From Clostridium sp. BJN0013 (GTDB lineage Bacteria > Bacillota > Clostridia > Clostridiales > Clostridiaceae), in NCBI RefSeq assembly GCF_040939125.1, contig NZ_CP162495.1:3844001-3908000 (forward strand): DNA of 64,000 nucleotides. The letters run 5' to 3'. Below the pieces are notes generated by a model, which was given only the letters and a program-made list of their open reading frames with translations, had not been told where the DNA came from and ran no database searches. A program made the translations under genes and the position numbers. Shown one piece after another: positions 46,181 to 57,676 of the stretch (its first letter is position 1; every line of letters begins with the position of its first letter).

Positions 46181-46615
46181 TTAATATTTTAATTCTAATA
46201 CTTCTGGTTTTTGAGCTTCGTTATTATGCTCAGCGCCTCTATATACTTTCAATTTTTTCAACATCTTTCTTCCCAATATTCCCTTTGGGAGCATTCTTCT
46301 TACAGCTTCTTCAAATACGAATTCTGGTTTCTTATTTAAAGCTTCTCTATATGGAGTTTCTTTTAATCCGCCTGGATATAATGAATGATGCCTTAGCATC
46401 TTTTGATCCAACTTTTTACCAGTCAAAAGTACTTTTTCAGAATTTATTACTATTACAAAATCACCTGTATCTACATGTGGTGTAAATATAGGTTTGTGTT
46501 TACCTCTTAATACTGAAGCAACCTGACTTGCCACTCTTCCGAGGGGTTTTCCGGCAGCATCAACAACATACCATTTTCTTTCAATCTGTTCAGCTTTTGC
46601 TATATATGATTTCAT
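46181..46615 (-). CDS. rplM: 50S ribosomal protein L13
   Basis: A 144-residue protein, full length. The N-terminus [20 protein letters not shown] and the block [17 protein letters not shown] are typical of L13. It forms the rplM-rpsI pair. Confidence 0.98.
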   Translation of the reverse strand: MKSYIAKAEQIERKWYVVDAAGKPLGRVASQVASVLRGKHKPIFTPHVDTGDFVIVINSEKVLLTGKKLDQKMLRHHSLYPGGLKETPYREALNKKPEFVFEEAVRRMLPKGILGRKMLKKLKVYRGAEHNNEAQKPEVLELKY

Positions 46616-46665
46616 GGCTTTCCCGTTATATGATTAACGGTTTTCAACTCCTCTCTTATCTCTAA
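46616..46665 (-). promoter_or_regulatory. Possible L13 leader hairpin
   Basis: On the minus strand, CCGTTA and TAACGG form a hairpin directly before the rplM start (near 46620-46637), within a leader of about 100 bases. Firmicutes often control rplM through an L13-binding leader. The match to that motif is not certain from reading alone. Confidence 0.4.
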
Positions 46666-46793
46666 TCTTACAAAAATGAAATTTATAAAACTCGAATATA
46701 CTTATTCTCTATATAAAGATCCGGGGCTAATGAATCCTTTATACTCAAAATACAAACATTTATATTATAATATAATGCTCCTGGCGTGTCAAT

Positions 46794-47540
46794 CTAATAA
46801 AATACTTTTTCCAAGCAGAGCCCCCTAGCTGGTACAGGCTTTCCTGCCTTTGATCTGTCTTTGGATTCTAAAATATCTTTTACATATTCTACACTAAACC
46901 TACCTAATCCTACTTCTAAAAGAGTACCTACTATTATTCTTACCATATTATACAGAAATCCATCTCCAACAATATTAAATTTAATTATATTTTTCTCTTT
47001 TAAAACCGTTAGTTTCTTTATAGTTCTAACTGAAGACTTGGCTGAGCTTCCTTTTTTTTTAAATGCAGAAAAATCATGAGTCCCTATAAAATATTTACAT
47101 GAATTTCTTATTTTTTCCATATCTAATTTTCTTCTAAAATAGTATACATATTGTCGTCCAATAACTGGTGGCCTGTCTCCTGTTACTATAGTATAACTAT
47201 ACTCTTTACCTGTTGTAAAAAATCTAGAGTGAAAACTACTATCTACCTCTCTTGACTCCAATACAGCTATATCTTCAGGTAATAATGTGTTTAACACCAT
47301 TTTAATATTTGAGGTAGGTATTTTACTAGTAGTAAAAAAATTACATACAAATTCCTTGGCATGTACACCTGCATCTGTTCTGCTGGAACCGATAACTTGT
47401 GAAAATTCACCTGTAGCTTTTTCAACTGCCTCTTCTAATCTCTGTTGAATAGTAATAGCATTATGTTGTCTCTGCCACCCGGAATAATTTGTTCCATCAT
47501 ATTCTATAACCAATTTTATATTTTTCACTTTCCCCACCAT
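46794..47540 (-). CDS. truA: tRNA pseudouridine(38-40) synthase
   Basis: A 248-residue protein. The catalytic Asp is in the motif GSSRTDAGVHAKE, and the N-terminal VIEYDGTNYSGWQRQ is the TruA signature. It forms pseudouridine in the tRNA anticodon arm. It overlaps the ecfT gene by 16 bp; a GTG a few codons downstream, with GGTGGGG before it, is an alternative start. Confidence 0.95.
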   Translation of the reverse strand: MVGKVKNIKLVIEYDGTNYSGWQRQHNAITIQQRLEEAVEKATGEFSQVIGSSRTDAGVHAKEFVCNFFTTSKIPTSNIKMVLNTLLPEDIAVLESREVDSSFHSRFFTTGKEYSYTIVTGDRPPVIGRQYVYYFRRKLDMEKIRNSCKYFIGTHDFSAFKKKGSSAKSSVRTIKKLTVLKEKNIIKFNIVGDGFLYNMVRIIVGTLLEVGLGRFSVEYVKDILESKDRSKAGKPVPARGLCLEKVFY

Positions 47541-48337
47541 ATTCTACTCAATATGGAAATACAGACTAACACTAAGGTGCATGAGGAAGCTATAAAGTCC
47601 CTATTGCTTAATTTAAGTTCTTTCATTCTGGTTCTGCCATCTCCTCCTCTGTAACATCTAGCTTCCATGGCCATAGCTAATTCATCAGCTCTCCTAAAAG
47701 AACTTATAAAAAGTGGAACTAAAATAGGAACTAAATTTTTAGCTTTCTGTATAAGATTTCCCGATTCTAAATCGGCTCCTCTTGCAATTTGTGCCTTCAT
47801 TATTTTATCTGTCTCATCCATTAAAGTAGGTATAAACCTTAATGCTATAGTCATCATCATAGCTAATTCATGAGAAGGTACTCCTATTCTACTTGCCGGT
47901 TTTAAGAGTTTCTCTATTCCATCAGTCAATTCAATGGGAGAGGTAGTCAAAGTCAGTAGCGATGTTCCTATAATTAAAAACACAAGCCTTAATGCCATAA
48001 ATGCAGCCATAATAAGCCCTTCTCTATACACTACTAAAAACTTCCATTTAAACAAGGGCGGATTAGCTCCTCCAGTCATAAATATATTTAATACTGCAGT
48101 TATAAGAACCAATATAAATATAGGTTTAAGGCCTTTATATATATATGTAAATTGCACTTTAGATACAAGTATCGAAATCAAGGTAAATACTACTATAAAT
48201 ATGTATCCTTTAAAACTATTTACTATAAATAAATCCACAATGTATATTAAAGATATTAATATCTTAACTCTTGGATCTAATTTATGTATAAAAGAATCAC
48301 CAGGTACATATTGGCCTATTGTAATATCTTTAATCAT
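47525..48337 (-). CDS. ecfT: ECF transporter transmembrane subunit
   Basis: A 270-residue membrane protein with about five or six hydrophobic segments. Cytoplasmic Ala-Arg-Gly coupling signatures are seen: AQIARGADLESGN and AMEARCYRGGDGR. It is the shared membrane part of energy-coupling-factor vitamin importers and works with separate substrate-binding S components. Both ATPase genes lie directly upstream. Confidence 0.95.
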   Translation of the reverse strand: MIKDITIGQYVPGDSFIHKLDPRVKILISLIYIVDLFIVNSFKGYIFIVVFTLISILVSKVQFTYIYKGLKPIFILVLITAVLNIFMTGGANPPLFKWKFLVVYREGLIMAAFMALRLVFLIIGTSLLTLTTSPIELTDGIEKLLKPASRIGVPSHELAMMMTIALRFIPTLMDETDKIMKAQIARGADLESGNLIQKAKNLVPILVPLFISSFRRADELAMAMEARCYRGGDGRTRMKELKLSNRDFIASSCTLVLVCISILSRIWWGK

Positions 48338-48349
48338 TTCATAGCTCTC

Positions 48350-49204
48350 CTAACCTTTATTTAGTAATCTGAGTATTTCTTCTTTTGCCTGTTCTATAGT
48401 AAATATGTCTTCTGATATATTTATTCCTTCATGTTTAAGCTTTCTTACCATATAAGTCACCTGAGGTACTGCAAGTCCTACACTTTCCAAAGTATCAATT
48501 TCCTTAAAAACCTGTACCGGAGACCCATCAAGTATACACCTTCCATTGTGCATTACAATTATTCTATCTGCAAGTTTAGCTACATCTTCCATACTATGAG
48601 ATACTAATATTATAGTCAATTTATATTCTTTCTGCAGACTTTTTATTTCTCCTAGGATATCATCTCTTCCCTTAGGATCGAGGCCTGCCGTAGGCTCATC
48701 TAATATAAGAACTCTAGGTTCCATAGCAACTACACCTGCTATCGCAACTCTTCTTTTTTGTCCTCCACTTAAATCAAAAGGGGATCTATCTTTATATTCC
48801 TCATATTTTAAACCAACTATATTCATAGCCCTTTTTACTCTATTATTTATATCATCATCACTTAATCCCAAATTTTTAGGACCGAAAGCAATGTCTTTTT
48901 CTATAGTCTCTTCAAATAATTGATATTCAGGATATTGAAATACAAGTCCTATTTTTTTTCTTATAAAACTTAAATTAATTTTCTTTTCAGTTATGTCCAC
49001 TCCATCTACTATTATTTTCCCTGAATCTGGTTTCAATAATCCATTTATATGCTGTATTAATGTTGACTTCCCTGAGCCCGTATGCCCTATTAAGGCAACA
49101 AACTCCCCATCTTTAATTTCAATATTCACATCATCCAATGCTTTCTTCTCAAAAGGCGAATTTTTCATATATATATGAGTTAGATTTTCTATTTTAATCG
49201 ACAT
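48350..49204 (-). CDS. ecfA2: ECF transporter ATPase 2
   Basis: A 284-residue ABC ATPase. Walker A is [10 protein letters not shown]-loop [20 protein letters not shown], signature [12 protein letters not shown], Walker [13 protein letters not shown]. The YPEYQLF block is typical of the EcfA2 subtype. It overlaps the ecfA1 stop by 16 bp. Confidence 0.95.
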   Translation of the reverse strand: MSIKIENLTHIYMKNSPFEKKALDDVNIEIKDGEFVALIGHTGSGKSTLIQHINGLLKPDSGKIIVDGVDITEKKINLSFIRKKIGLVFQYPEYQLFEETIEKDIAFGPKNLGLSDDDINNRVKRAMNIVGLKYEEYKDRSPFDLSGGQKRRVAIAGVVAMEPRVLILDEPTAGLDPKGRDDILGEIKSLQKEYKLTIILVSHSMEDVAKLADRIIVMHNGRCILDGSPVQVFKEIDTLESVGLAVPQVTYMVRKLKHEGINISEDIFTIEQAKEEILRLLNKG

Positions 49205-50034
49205 AATTCACTCACCATCTCATCTATAGTTAATATATCTGATCTTATATTTACTCCATTAGCTCTAAGTTCATAAGCCAATTCTGTCATCTGAGGTACA
49301 TCAAGTCCAATATCCTTCATTTTACCTACCTGGCTAAATATATTTCTAGGAGTACCCTCCATTATAATTTTCCCCTCATCCATGACAATTATTCTATTTG
49401 CTTCTACTGCTTCTTCCATATAATGTGTAATCAAAATTACTGTCATATTATATTTGCCGTTTATTTCCTTTATAGTATTCATTACTTCACGCCGGCCGGA
49501 AGGGTCCAACATAGCAGTAGATTCGTCAAATATTATACAATCCGGTCTCATAGCAAGTACCCCTGCTATAGCTACTCTTTGCTTTTGGCCACCTGAAAGT
49601 AAATGTGGTGCATATCTTTTATATTCTTGCATATTTACTCTCTTTAAACAATCATCAACCCTCAATCTTATTTCTTCAGGAAGCACTCCTAAATTTTCTG
49701 GTCCAAAAGCCACATCTTCTTCCACAATAGTGGCAACTATTTGATTATCAGGATTTTGAAAAACCATTCCTGCCTTATTTCTTATATTCCATATATTTTT
49801 TTCATCACATGTATCAAAATTTTCTACATAAACTTTTCCACCAGTGGGAATTAAGAGAGCATTCATGTGCTTAGCTATAGTAGATTTTCCTGAACCATTC
49901 CTTCCAAGAATCACAAGAAATTCTCCCTTTTTTACTTCAAAAGTAACATGATCTACAGCTAATTTTGAATTTCCTTTGTCAGCATCCTCATATTTATAAC
50001 TTACATCTTTACATAATATCATATTTTTTTCCAC
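49189..50034 (-). CDS. ecfA1: ECF transporter ATPase 1
   Basis: A 281-residue ABC ATPase from GTG 50034, chosen for the GAGAGGTG site 6-8 bp upstream; an in-frame start at 50070 has none. Walker A is [10 protein letters not shown]-loop [20 protein letters not shown], signature [12 protein letters not shown]. Walker B ends [10 protein letters not shown], with Ser where most have Pro, a normal EcfA1 feature. It powers vitamin uptake with EcfA2 and EcfT. Confidence 0.95.
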   Translation of the reverse strand: MEKNMILCKDVSYKYEDADKGNSKLAVDHVTFEVKKGEFLVILGRNGSGKSTIAKHMNALLIPTGGKVYVENFDTCDEKNIWNIRNKAGMVFQNPDNQIVATIVEEDVAFGPENLGVLPEEIRLRVDDCLKRVNMQEYKRYAPHLLSGGQKQRVAIAGVLAMRPDCIIFDESTAMLDPSGRREVMNTIKEINGKYNMTVILITHYMEEAVEANRIIVMDEGKIIMEGTPRNIFSQVGKMKDIGLDVPQMTELAYELRANGVNIRSDILTIDEMVSELCRLK

Positions 50035-50115
50035 AGAAAACACCTCTCTAATTTGACAATATACAATCAAATGTTGGTTTTTACTTAAATCTTAATTCCC
50101 CGGTAAATTTACCTG

Positions 50116-50268
50116 TATTTTATCCTAAGGCTAATTAGCTAACACCCTCCAGCTTCTTCAAAGTAGAGAAGGAATACTGCTACGCCTATGGATAAGTTCT
50201 TCTAAGGTTCAGATGAAGAAAAGTATTCCTCATGGACAAACTCCACCTAAAACTAAGAATCAATTGAT
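50116..50268 (-). repeat. Dispersed structured repeat, copy C
   Basis: Read on the minus strand it runs from ATCAATTGATTCTTAG, through GGTGGAGTTTG and CATCTGAACCTTAGAAGAAC, to GGCGTAGCAGT, CTACTTTGAAGAAGC, GGTGTTAGC and AGGATAAAA. Its 153-bp length equals that of copy B. It sits immediately after the rplQ terminator and before ecfA1, in the sense direction of both. Confidence 0.75.
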
Positions 50269-50277
50269 AGAAAAACA

Positions 50278-50302
50278 GGGTTAAGCTAGCTTTACTTAAC
50301 CC
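50278..50302. terminator. Terminator of the ribosomal/rpoA/rplQ operon
   Basis: On the minus strand GGGTTAAG and CTTAACCC form a perfect 8-bp stem followed by TGTTTTT, 9 bp after the rplQ stop. It likely ends the long ribosomal protein transcript. Confidence 0.9.
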
Positions 50303-50310
50303 TTTGAATT

Positions 50311-50652
50311 TTATACTAACTCCAGTATAACTAACTCTGCTCCGTCCCCTCTTCTTGGTCCTATCTTATACATTCTAGTATAACCCCCATTTCTTTCCGA
50401 GTATTTAGGAGCTATATTAGTAAATAAATTTTTTACAACTTCCTCCTCAGTTACAAAAGAAAGTACCTGCCTTCTAGCATGAAGATCTCCTCTCTTTGCA
50501 AGAGTAATCATCTTTTCAGCTAAACTTCTGGCTTCCTTTGCTCTAGTTACCGTTGTCTGTATTTTTCCGTGCTTTAAAAAGCTAGTAACTAGGTTTCTTA
50601 ACATTGCCCTTCTATGATCAGATGGAAGTCCTAATTTACGATGTTGTGCCAT
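50311..50652 (-). CDS. rplQ: 50S ribosomal protein L17
   Basis: A 113-residue protein with the L17 start [17 protein letters not shown] and C-terminal [16 protein letters not shown]. The length is that of the short bacterial form. It is the last gene of the ribosomal run, 52 bp after rpoA. Confidence 0.98.
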   Translation of the reverse strand: MAQHRKLGLPSDHRRAMLRNLVTSFLKHGKIQTTVTRAKEARSLAEKMITLAKRGDLHARRQVLSFVTEEEVVKNLFTNIAPKYSERNGGYTRMYKIGPRRGDGAELVILELV

Positions 50653-50704
50653 TTATATCCCTCCTCACTACATGCATATTATCCGTTCTATATTTTAATA
50701 ATTT

Positions 50705-51652
50705 TTAATCTTCATTTTGTTTTAATGATAATCCTAAAGTATCAAGTTTTTGTTCAACTTCTTCTAGAGATTTTTTACCCAAATTTCTAACTTTCATCAT
50801 ATCATCCATGGTTCTCTCAGTTAATTCTTGTACAGTATTTATTCCAGCCCTCTTTAAACAATTATAGCTTCTTACAGAAAGATCTAATTCTTCTATGGCC
50901 ATTTCAAGAACTTTCTCTTTTTTATCTTCTTCTTTTTCTACCATTATTTCAACATTATTAGCATGATCCGTAAGAGTCATAAATAATTTAAAATGCTCTA
51001 TAAGAATCTTAGCTGATAAACTTACAGCTTCATCTGGCAATATAGTGCCATTAGTCCAAACTTCCAGTGATAACTTATCATAATCAGTTATTTGACCAAC
51101 CCTTGTATTCTCCACATTAAAATTAACCCTTTTAATAGGAGTATATATGGAATCTACAGGAATTGTACCTATAGGCATATCTTCAAATTTATTCCTTCTT
51201 TGAGAAACATATCCTCTGCCGCTATTAACAGTTATTTCCATATAGAGTCTACTATTTTCATCTAAAGTAGCTATATGTAAATCTCTATTAACTATCTCAA
51301 CATCACCATCAGTCTTTATGTCCCCTGCAACAACCTCCCCAGGTCCCTGTGCATCTATATATATAGTTTTAATATCATCGCCATTCATCTTTAAAGCTAG
51401 TTTTTTTATATTTAGAATTAACTCCGAAACATCTTCTTTTACTCCACGAACAGTTGAAAATTCATGAAGCACACCATCTATTTTAACATGACTGGCAGCA
51501 ACTCCTGGAAGGGAGGAAAGCAGAATTCTCCTAAGAGCATTGCCAAGAGTAGTGCCATAACCTCTCTCTAAAGGCTCTACTACAAACTTCCCATAATTAC
51601 CATCTTCACTAGTTTCAACACATTCTATTTTGGGTTTTTCTATTTCTAACAT
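50705..51652 (-). CDS. rpoA: RNA polymerase alpha subunit
   Basis: A 315-residue protein. The N-terminal assembly domain has [21 protein letters not shown] flexible linker near 230-245 leads to the C-terminal domain ([37 protein letters not shown]), which contacts UP elements and activators. It lies between rpsD and rplQ as usual. Confidence 0.98.
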   Translation of the reverse strand: MLEIEKPKIECVETSEDGNYGKFVVEPLERGYGTTLGNALRRILLSSLPGVAASHVKIDGVLHEFSTVRGVKEDVSELILNIKKLALKMNGDDIKTIYIDAQGPGEVVAGDIKTDGDVEIVNRDLHIATLDENSRLYMEITVNSGRGYVSQRRNKFEDMPIGTIPVDSIYTPIKRVNFNVENTRVGQITDYDKLSLEVWTNGTILPDEAVSLSAKILIEHFKLFMTLTDHANNVEIMVEKEEDKKEKVLEMAIEELDLSVRSYNCLKRAGINTVQELTERTMDDMMKVRNLGKKSLEEVEQKLDTLGLSLKQNED

Positions 51653-51717
51653 GAATATAACCCTCCTTCTATTTATCTAATAATGTATCTTCTGAGGGCA
51701 ACTGGTTCCATAATTAA

Positions 51718-52338
51718 TTACTTACTATACAACTCTACAATCAATGTTTCATTAACAGGAACATCTATTTCTTCTCTCATCGGTTCTCTAATAACTTTTC
51801 CTTCAAAATTTTCGATATTTCCTTCTAGCCAAGTTGGTAAAGTCTTTGGATTTTCTGCAAAAGTTTTAAATTTTTCTGATGCCTTACTAGTGTCTTTTAC
51901 AGTTATAGTATCATTCACTGATACTTTAAAAGAAGGAATATTTACCTTTCTCCCATTAACTTTGAAATGTCCATGAGTCACCAACTGTCTAGCTTCTGTT
52001 CTTGACTGACCATAACCTAATTTATAAACTACATTATCAAGTCTTGTTTCCAGTAAAACTAACAAGTTTTCACCTGTTATACCTTTTTTTCTGTCGGCCT
52101 TGTCATAATATTTTCTAAACTGTTTTTCTAATAAACCATATATTCTCTTAGACTTTTGTTTTTCTCTTAACTGTAAACCATAATTGGATACTTTCTTTCT
52201 TCCCTGTCCATGTTGTCCTGGTGCATAGCCTCTCCTTGAAAATCCACATTTATCTGTATAACATCTATCCCCTTTAAGGAATAATTTTAAACCTTCTCTC
52301 CTGCAGAGTCTACATACCGCTCCAGTATATTTTGCCAT
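51718..52338 (-). CDS. rpsD: 30S ribosomal protein S4
   Basis: A 206-residue protein. It keeps an N-terminal zinc-type Cys set ([19 protein letters not shown]). The S4 RNA-binding domain has [20 protein letters not shown]. This is the zinc-binding form, and S4 is an early assembly protein. It is 22 bp after rpsK. Confidence 0.98.
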   Translation of the reverse strand: MAKYTGAVCRLCRREGLKLFLKGDRCYTDKCGFSRRGYAPGQHGQGRKKVSNYGLQLREKQKSKRIYGLLEKQFRKYYDKADRKKGITGENLLVLLETRLDNVVYKLGYGQSRTEARQLVTHGHFKVNGRKVNIPSFKVSVNDTITVKDTSKASEKFKTFAENPKTLPTWLEGNIENFEGKVIREPMREEIDVPVNETLIVELYSK

Positions 52339-52360
52339 TAAATTTTACACCTCCTATTAA

Positions 52361-52759
52361 CTAAACTCTTCTTCTCTTTGGTGGTCTGCATCCATTGTGT
52401 GGTATTGGAGTAACATCTTTAATTAAAGTAACTTCAAGTCCTGCTGCTTGGAGTGATCTTATTGCTGCCTCTCTGCCAGATCCTGGCCCTTTAACATATA
52501 CTTCAATACTTTTTAAACCGTGTTCCATAGCCGCTTTGGCTGATGTTTCAGCTGCCATTTGTGCGGCAAATGGAGTGCTTTTCCTAGAACCTCTGAATCC
52601 TAAGCCTCCTGCACTAGCCCAGGACAAAGTATTTCCAGCAGCATCCGTAATTGTAACTATTGAGTTATTAAATGTTGATCTAATATGTGCACAGCCATGC
52701 TCAACATTCTTTCTTTCTTTTTTTCTTCTAGTTGTTCTTTTAGCTCTCCCAGCTGCCAT
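52361..52759 (-). CDS. rpsK: 30S ribosomal protein S11
   Basis: A 132-residue protein with [35 protein letters not shown] and the C-terminal [12 protein letters not shown], all diagnostic of S11. It lines the mRNA exit region on the platform of the small subunit. Confidence 0.98.
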   Translation of the reverse strand: MAAGRAKRTTRRKKERKNVEHGCAHIRSTFNNSIVTITDAAGNTLSWASAGGLGFRGSRKSTPFAAQMAAETSAKAAMEHGLKSIEVYVKGPGSGREAAIRSLQAAGLEVTLIKDVTPIPHNGCRPPKRRRV

Positions 52760-52776
52760 CTTTTTCCCTCCTTAAA

Positions 52777-53148
52777 TTATTTAGATTTTCTCTTAGCTCC
52801 TACAAGTTTCTTAGGCCCTTTTCTAGTTCTTGCATTAGTTTTTGTTTTCTGTCCTCTAACTGGAAGGCCTTTTCTATGCCTTATACCTCTATATGAACCT
52901 ATCTCTATCAATCTCTTTATATTAAGTGCTACTTCTCTTCTTAAGTCACCTTCGATTTTCAGATTTTTTATATAATTTCTTAATAAATTAACTTCTTCTT
53001 CTGTCAAATCTTTAACTCGAGTATCTGAATTAACTCCTGTTTCTTTCAAGATTTTTTGAGAAGTCGGTAAACCTATGCCATATATATATGTTAAACCTAT
53101 TTCAACTCTTTTTTCTTTTGGTAGGTCAATACCTGCTATTCTTGCCAT
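52777..53148 (-). CDS. rpsM: 30S ribosomal protein S13
   Basis: A 123-residue protein with the start [20 protein letters not shown] and the basic tail [20 protein letters not shown]. It contacts the P-site tRNA and L5 bridge. A gap of about 200 bp of AT-rich sequence separates it from rpmJ. Confidence 0.98.
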   Translation of the reverse strand: MARIAGIDLPKEKRVEIGLTYIYGIGLPTSQKILKETGVNSDTRVKDLTEEEVNLLRNYIKNLKIEGDLRREVALNIKRLIEIGSYRGIRHRKGLPVRGQKTKTNARTRKGPKKLVGAKRKSK

Positions 53149-53347
53149 TAAAATTTACACCTCCTGATTATATAATCTGTAGCATTAAGTTTATTTATTG
53201 TATAAAGTTTTAAAGCCAACACAATACTTATTATCCTGTTGCAGCCGCACTTTAAAACATGATTACTTGATAAATTATAAAAATTTATAATCACATATAA
53301 TCTTATTTCAAAAAGTCACCAAATATCTACCTCAAATTTGTAACAAT

Positions 53348-53473
<126 letters not shown>

Positions 53474-53479
53474 TTAAAA

Positions 53480-53698
53480 TTACTTTGCTCTCCAGGTTAT
53501 TCTCCCACGGGTTAAATCATAAGGAGAAAGTTCTACTGTAACTTTATCACCTGGTAATATCCTTATAAAATTCATTCTTAATTTGCCAGATATATGTGCT
53601 AATATTTTATGTCCGCTTTCTAATTCTACTTCAAACATTGCATTAGGTAAAGCTTCTAAAACTGTACCTTGCATTTCAATAACGTCGTCTTTTGACAT
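53480..53698 (-). CDS. infA: Translation initiation factor IF-1
   Basis: A 72-residue OB-fold protein, [20 protein letters not shown], with [20 protein letters not shown] and the C-terminal [11 protein letters not shown]. It binds the ribosomal A site during initiation. Its place between map and rpmJ is standard. Confidence 0.98.
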   Translation of the reverse strand: MSKDDVIEMQGTVLEALPNAMFEVELESGHKILAHISGKLRMNFIRILPGDKVTVELSPYDLTRGRITWRAK

Positions 53699-53800
53699 AA
53701 GGTAATCAAACCTCCTTATTATTGTTGGCTATAAAAACTTAATTAACCTAAATTTAATACTAACCAACAGCACATTAACACTTTAATTAAAGTCAATATT

Positions 53801-54550
53801 TTAGATTAAAGTTAATATTTCCGGACCATTTTCCAAAATAGCAACAGTATTTTCATAATGAACTGATAAACTTCCGTCCACAGTAACAACAGTCCAATTA
53901 TTAGATTGTATGGTCACATTATATTTTCCCATATTCACCATAGGTTCTATAGCCAATGCCATGCCTTTCACAAGTTTAGGACCTCTCCCAGGTTTCCCAT
54001 AGTTGGGTATTTCAGGATACTCATGCATATTACTACCAATACCATGACCCACATAATCCCTAACCACAGAAAAACCAAAACTTTCTACATACTCTTGAAC
54101 AGCAGCAGATATATCAGTTAATCTATTTCCTAGTACCGCTTTTTCAATACCTTTAAAAAAGCTTTCTTTTGTTATTTCAATTAACTTTTCTGCTTCATGG
54201 GAAATTTTACCAACTGCAAAAGTTCTCGCTGCATCTCCATGATATCCATCTAGAACAGCTCCACAATCTATACTGATTATGTCACCCTCTTTTAAAACTT
54301 TATTTTTAGATGGAATGCCATGAACTACTTCTTCATTAACAGAAGTACATATAGAAGCCGGAAATCCATAATACCCTTTAAATGATGGTTTTGCATTATG
54401 TTTTGTTATATACTTCTCTGCAATTCTGTCCAATTCTTTAGTAGTTATTCCTGGCTTCACTGCATTTTTAATTTTCAACAGTGTTTCACCTACAAGCCTA
54501 CCTGCACGTCTCATAAGCTCAATTTCCCTATCTGTTTTAATTATTATCAT
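53801..54550 (-). CDS. map: Type I methionine aminopeptidase
   Basis: A 249-residue protein. Metal ligands are in [20 protein letters not shown], the His block [12 protein letters not shown], and Glu in ALAIEPMVN. It removes the initiator Met. It lacks the N-terminal zinc/SEC-C extension. The start overlaps the adk stop by 4 bp. Confidence 0.97.
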   Translation of the reverse strand: MIIIKTDREIELMRRAGRLVGETLLKIKNAVKPGITTKELDRIAEKYITKHNAKPSFKGYYGFPASICTSVNEEVVHGIPSKNKVLKEGDIISIDCGAVLDGYHGDAARTFAVGKISHEAEKLIEITKESFFKGIEKAVLGNRLTDISAAVQEYVESFGFSVVRDYVGHGIGSNMHEYPEIPNYGKPGRGPKLVKGMALAIEPMVNMGKYNVTIQSNNWTVVTVDGSLSVHYENTVAILENGPEILTLI

Positions 54551-55200
54551 TTACAAACAGCTCCTAAAACACTTTTCACTCTTTGAAAAACCTGATTTAT
54601 TTCTCCATTACCATCTATCGTTGAAATTACCTCCTGCTTTTTATAATAATTAATTAAAGGTTCCGTTTGTTTTTCATATACATCCAATCTATCCTTCACA
54701 GTAGATTCTGTATCATCTTTTCTCTGTATAATGTCATTATTACATATATCACACTTATCTTTTAGCTTAGGAGGATTAAACTTTACATGATAACTTGCAC
54801 CACAAGATGGGCAGATTCTTCTACCTGTCATTCTTTCAAAAATCAACTCTTTAGGAACATCTATAAGTAAAACCACATCTATCTTATTATTATCCACATT
54901 CAAAAATAAATCTAAAGCTTCAGCTTGATACACAGTCCTTGGAAATCCATCCAATAAAAATCCATTTTTACAATCATCCATACTCAATCTATCTTTAACT
55001 ATATTTATAGTAACTTCATCAGGTACTAGCTGACCTTTATCTAAATACTTTTTAGCTTCAACTCCAAGAGGAGTATTATCTGAAATATTTTTTCTAAAAA
55101 TATCCCCTGTAGATATATGAGGTATGGAATACTCTTCACTGATAAATTTAGCTTGAGTTCCTTTCCCTGCCCCTGGAGGACCTAATAAAATTATTTTCAT
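54547..55200 (-). CDS. adk: Adenylate kinase
   Basis: A 217-residue protein from ATG 55200 (a GTG at 55209 is the alternative). The P-loop is [14 protein letters not shown]. The lid has a structural zinc site formed by two CxxC pairs, CPSCGASYH and CDICNND, typical of Gram-positives. It interconverts ATP, ADP and AMP. No clear strong ribosome site is seen, and secY ends 27 bp upstream. Confidence 0.97.
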   Translation of the reverse strand: MKIILLGPPGAGKGTQAKFISEEYSIPHISTGDIFRKNISDNTPLGVEAKKYLDKGQLVPDEVTINIVKDRLSMDDCKNGFLLDGFPRTVYQAEALDLFLNVDNNKIDVVLLIDVPKELIFERMTGRRICPSCGASYHVKFNPPKLKDKCDICNNDIIQRKDDTESTVKDRLDVYEKQTEPLINYYKKQEVISTIDGNGEINQVFQRVKSVLGAVCK

Positions 55201-55226
55201 CTGTACCACATCCCAAATATACTTTT

Positions 55227-56507
55227 TTAATTCAAAAATCCACGATAATGACGTACCAGTAACTGTGATTGTAATTGTCTTACCGTTTCAATAGCAACAT
55301 TTACTATAATAAGCAATCCCGTTCCACCAAAATATATACCTTTAAAATTAGTATACGTTTCTGCTAATATAGGGGATATTGCTATTATTCCCGCAAAAGC
55401 TCCTCCTAAAACTGCTACTCGTGCTAAAACTCGTTCTATATATATAGCTGTAGGTTCTCCTGGTCTTATTCCTGGAATAAATCCAGAGGACTTATTCATA
55501 TTTTCAGCCATTTCTTCTGGCTTGAGGGTTACCTCTGTATAAAACCATGTAAAAAAAATCGTCAGCAGAAAATAAAGCACAGGATATTGCCAATTACTTT
55601 CCTTAAATGGACTAAATGAACTTGCTGTTACAAATTGAGTAAAAGCAGAATTGGGCCAAAATCCACCTATGGTCATTGGAAATTGCATAACAGATATAGC
55701 AAATATGATTCCAATAACAGCTGCACCATTTACATTAATAGGAATATGTGTTGATTGCCCTTTATACATTCTTCCTGCATTAGTCTTACCCGCATACTGT
55801 ATAGGAATCCTACGTTCTGATAAACTCATAACCACTACTGCTACAAATAATAAGATTATCACCACCATAAATCCTATTGTCTCTACAAAATTAACTATTT
55901 CCACTTCCTGAAGTTTCAACATCCCTGATACTGCAGATGGAAATCTAGAGATAATATTTACAAATATTATAAGAGAAATTCCATTGCCTATACCGTGTTC
56001 TGTAATTTTATCGCCAAGCCACATAAGAAAAGTTGACGCTGTAGTTACTGTAAATACTATCATAAATATACTTAATTTATTCCCCGGATCTACAAGAGCA
56101 CCTGCTCTGCTTATTATAGCATATATACTAAATCCCTGAATCACTCCAAGAGGGATTGATGCATATCTAGTATATTCTTGTATTTTTTTTCTTCCCTCTT
56201 CTCCTTCTTTAGATAATTGCTCTAAACGAGGCACTGCAACATTAAGAAGTTGCATTATAATAGAGGAATTAATAAATGGAATAACTCCCATAGCAAATAT
56301 ACTAAATCTACTAAATGCACCTCCTGATAAGAGATCATAAAATCCTAACAATGAGCCACTACCAGTTAATTCTGTTAACTTGGAAGTGTCTATCCCTGGA
56401 ACAGCAATAAAATTTCCTACTCTAAAAATTATTACCATAAATAGTGTAAATAGTATTCTTTTCCTTAATTCCGGAACTTTCCAAGCATCACGCAAAGTTG
56501 ATAGCAT
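55227..56507 (-). CDS. secY: Protein translocase subunit SecY
   Basis: A 426-residue membrane protein with ten hydrophobic segments. The signature [13 protein letters not shown] and the cytoplasmic loop [12 protein letters not shown] are characteristic. It forms the Sec channel with SecE and SecG, which are not encoded here. The gene is 1 bp after rplO. Confidence 0.98.
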   Translation of the reverse strand: MLSTLRDAWKVPELRKRILFTLFMVIIFRVGNFIAVPGIDTSKLTELTGSGSLLGFYDLLSGGAFSRFSIFAMGVIPFINSSIIMQLLNVAVPRLEQLSKEGEEGRKKIQEYTRYASIPLGVIQGFSIYAIISRAGALVDPGNKLSIFMIVFTVTTASTFLMWLGDKITEHGIGNGISLIIFVNIISRFPSAVSGMLKLQEVEIVNFVETIGFMVVIILLFVAVVVMSLSERRIPIQYAGKTNAGRMYKGQSTHIPINVNGAAVIGIIFAISVMQFPMTIGGFWPNSAFTQFVTASSFSPFKESNWQYPVLYFLLTIFFTWFYTEVTLKPEEMAENMNKSSGFIPGIRPGEPTAIYIERVLARVAVLGGAFAGIIAISPILAETYTNFKGIYFGGTGLLIIVNVAIETVRQLQSQLLVRHYRGFLN

Positions 56508-56508
56508 A

Positions 56509-56949
56509 TTATATCACCTCTACTTTTCCTCCAGCCGCTTCTATTTTTTGTGCTGCAGCTTTTGTAAATTTAACTGCCTTTACTGTAAGTTTTTTTTGCA
56601 ATTCACCATTTCCAAGTATTTTTAAACCGTCTTTAGATTTCCTAATCATTCTTTTCTCTAGCAACAGTTCTGGTGTAATTTCTGTTCCATCTTCAAATAT
56701 ATTTAATCTCTCAACATTTAATTCAGAATATTGTTTTGCAAATATATTAGTGAATCCTCTTTTAGGAACTCTTCTATAAAGTGGCATTTGTCCGCCTTCA
56801 AAGCCTATTCTTACTCCACCGCCAGCTCTAGCTTTTTGTCCCTTTTCACCTTTTCCAGCATTTCTTCCAAGTCCTGAACCAGTACCTCTACCAACTCTTT
56901 TACGTGACTTTCTCGATCCTTCTGCCGGTTTTAATTCATGAAGTTTCAT
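56509..56949 (-). CDS. rplO: 50S ribosomal protein L15
   Basis: A 146-residue protein. The Gly/Arg-rich start [20 protein letters not shown] plus [13 protein letters not shown] and [16 protein letters not shown] is diagnostic. Directly before secY. Confidence 0.98.
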   Translation of the reverse strand: MKLHELKPAEGSRKSRKRVGRGTGSGLGRNAGKGEKGQKARAGGGVRIGFEGGQMPLYRRVPKRGFTNIFAKQYSELNVERLNIFEDGTEITPELLLEKRMIRKSKDGLKILGNGELQKKLTVKAVKFTKAAAQKIEAAGGKVEVI

Positions 56950-56970
56950 ATTTAATTTACACCTCCTTTA

Positions 56971-57150
56971 CTATACTTCTTCTACTTCTAAAAGATAGCT
57001 AACTTTTTTAATCATGCCTTTTATTTGAGGGTTATCCTCATGTTCTACAACTTTTCCTATCTTTTTTAGTCCTAGAGCATTAACAGTGGCAATATGATCC
57101 TTTTTTCTTCCTATTAAACTTTTTTTTAAAGTTATCTTAAGTCTAGCCAA
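56971..57150 (-). CDS. rpmD: 50S ribosomal protein L30
   Basis: A 59-residue protein starting at TTG 57150 behind [29 protein letters not shown], then [15 protein letters not shown] and a C-terminal LLEVEEV. The TTG start and short length make it easy to miss. It lies between rpsE and rplO, the normal position. Confidence 0.96.
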   Translation of the reverse strand: MARLKITLKKSLIGRKKDHIATVNALGLKKIGKVVEHEDNPQIKGMIKKVSYLLEVEEV

Positions 57151-57162
57151 AGCTATTCCCTC

Positions 57163-57660
57163 CTAACCTAAAATCTCTTCGACAGTTTTACCTCTAAGAC
57201 TAGCTATATGTTCTGCTGTCTTTAGCTTTGACAAACCATCAATAGTAGCATTTACCATATTTCTTGGATTATTAGAACCAACAGATTTTGCTCTAACGTC
57301 TTTTAATCCTGAAAGTTCAAGAACTGCTCTTGAAGGGCCCCCTGCTATAATTCCTGTTCCTTCACTAGCTGTCATTATAAATACTTTTCCTGTTCCAAAT
57401 TGGCCAGTTATATTATGTGGCACTGTAGTACCAACTATTGGAACTTCAATCAAATTTTTCTTTGCATCTTCTATTCCTTTTCTAATTGCCTCAGGTATTT
57501 CTATAGACTTTCCAGTTCCTACACCTACATGGCCATTTTCATCTCCCACTACAACTAGGGCACTGAATCTAAAATTTCTACCACCTTTAACAACCTTAGC
57601 AACTCTGTTTATGAATACAACTTTTTCTTTAAGATTTAAAGTGCTAGGATCGATTCTCAT
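57163..57660 (-). CDS. rpsE: 30S ribosomal protein S5
   Basis: A 165-residue protein. The double-stranded RNA-binding-like N-terminal half has [20 protein letters not shown], and the C-terminal half has [20 protein letters not shown]. It takes part in translational accuracy. It is 12 bp before rpmD. Confidence 0.98.
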   Translation of the reverse strand: MRIDPSTLNLKEKVVFINRVAKVVKGGRNFRFSALVVVGDENGHVGVGTGKSIEIPEAIRKGIEDAKKNLIEVPIVGTTVPHNITGQFGTGKVFIMTASEGTGIIAGGPSRAVLELSGLKDVRAKSVGSNNPRNMVNATIDGLSKLKTAEHIASLRGKTVEEILG

Positions 57661-57676
57661 TTATTTCCCTCCTTAT

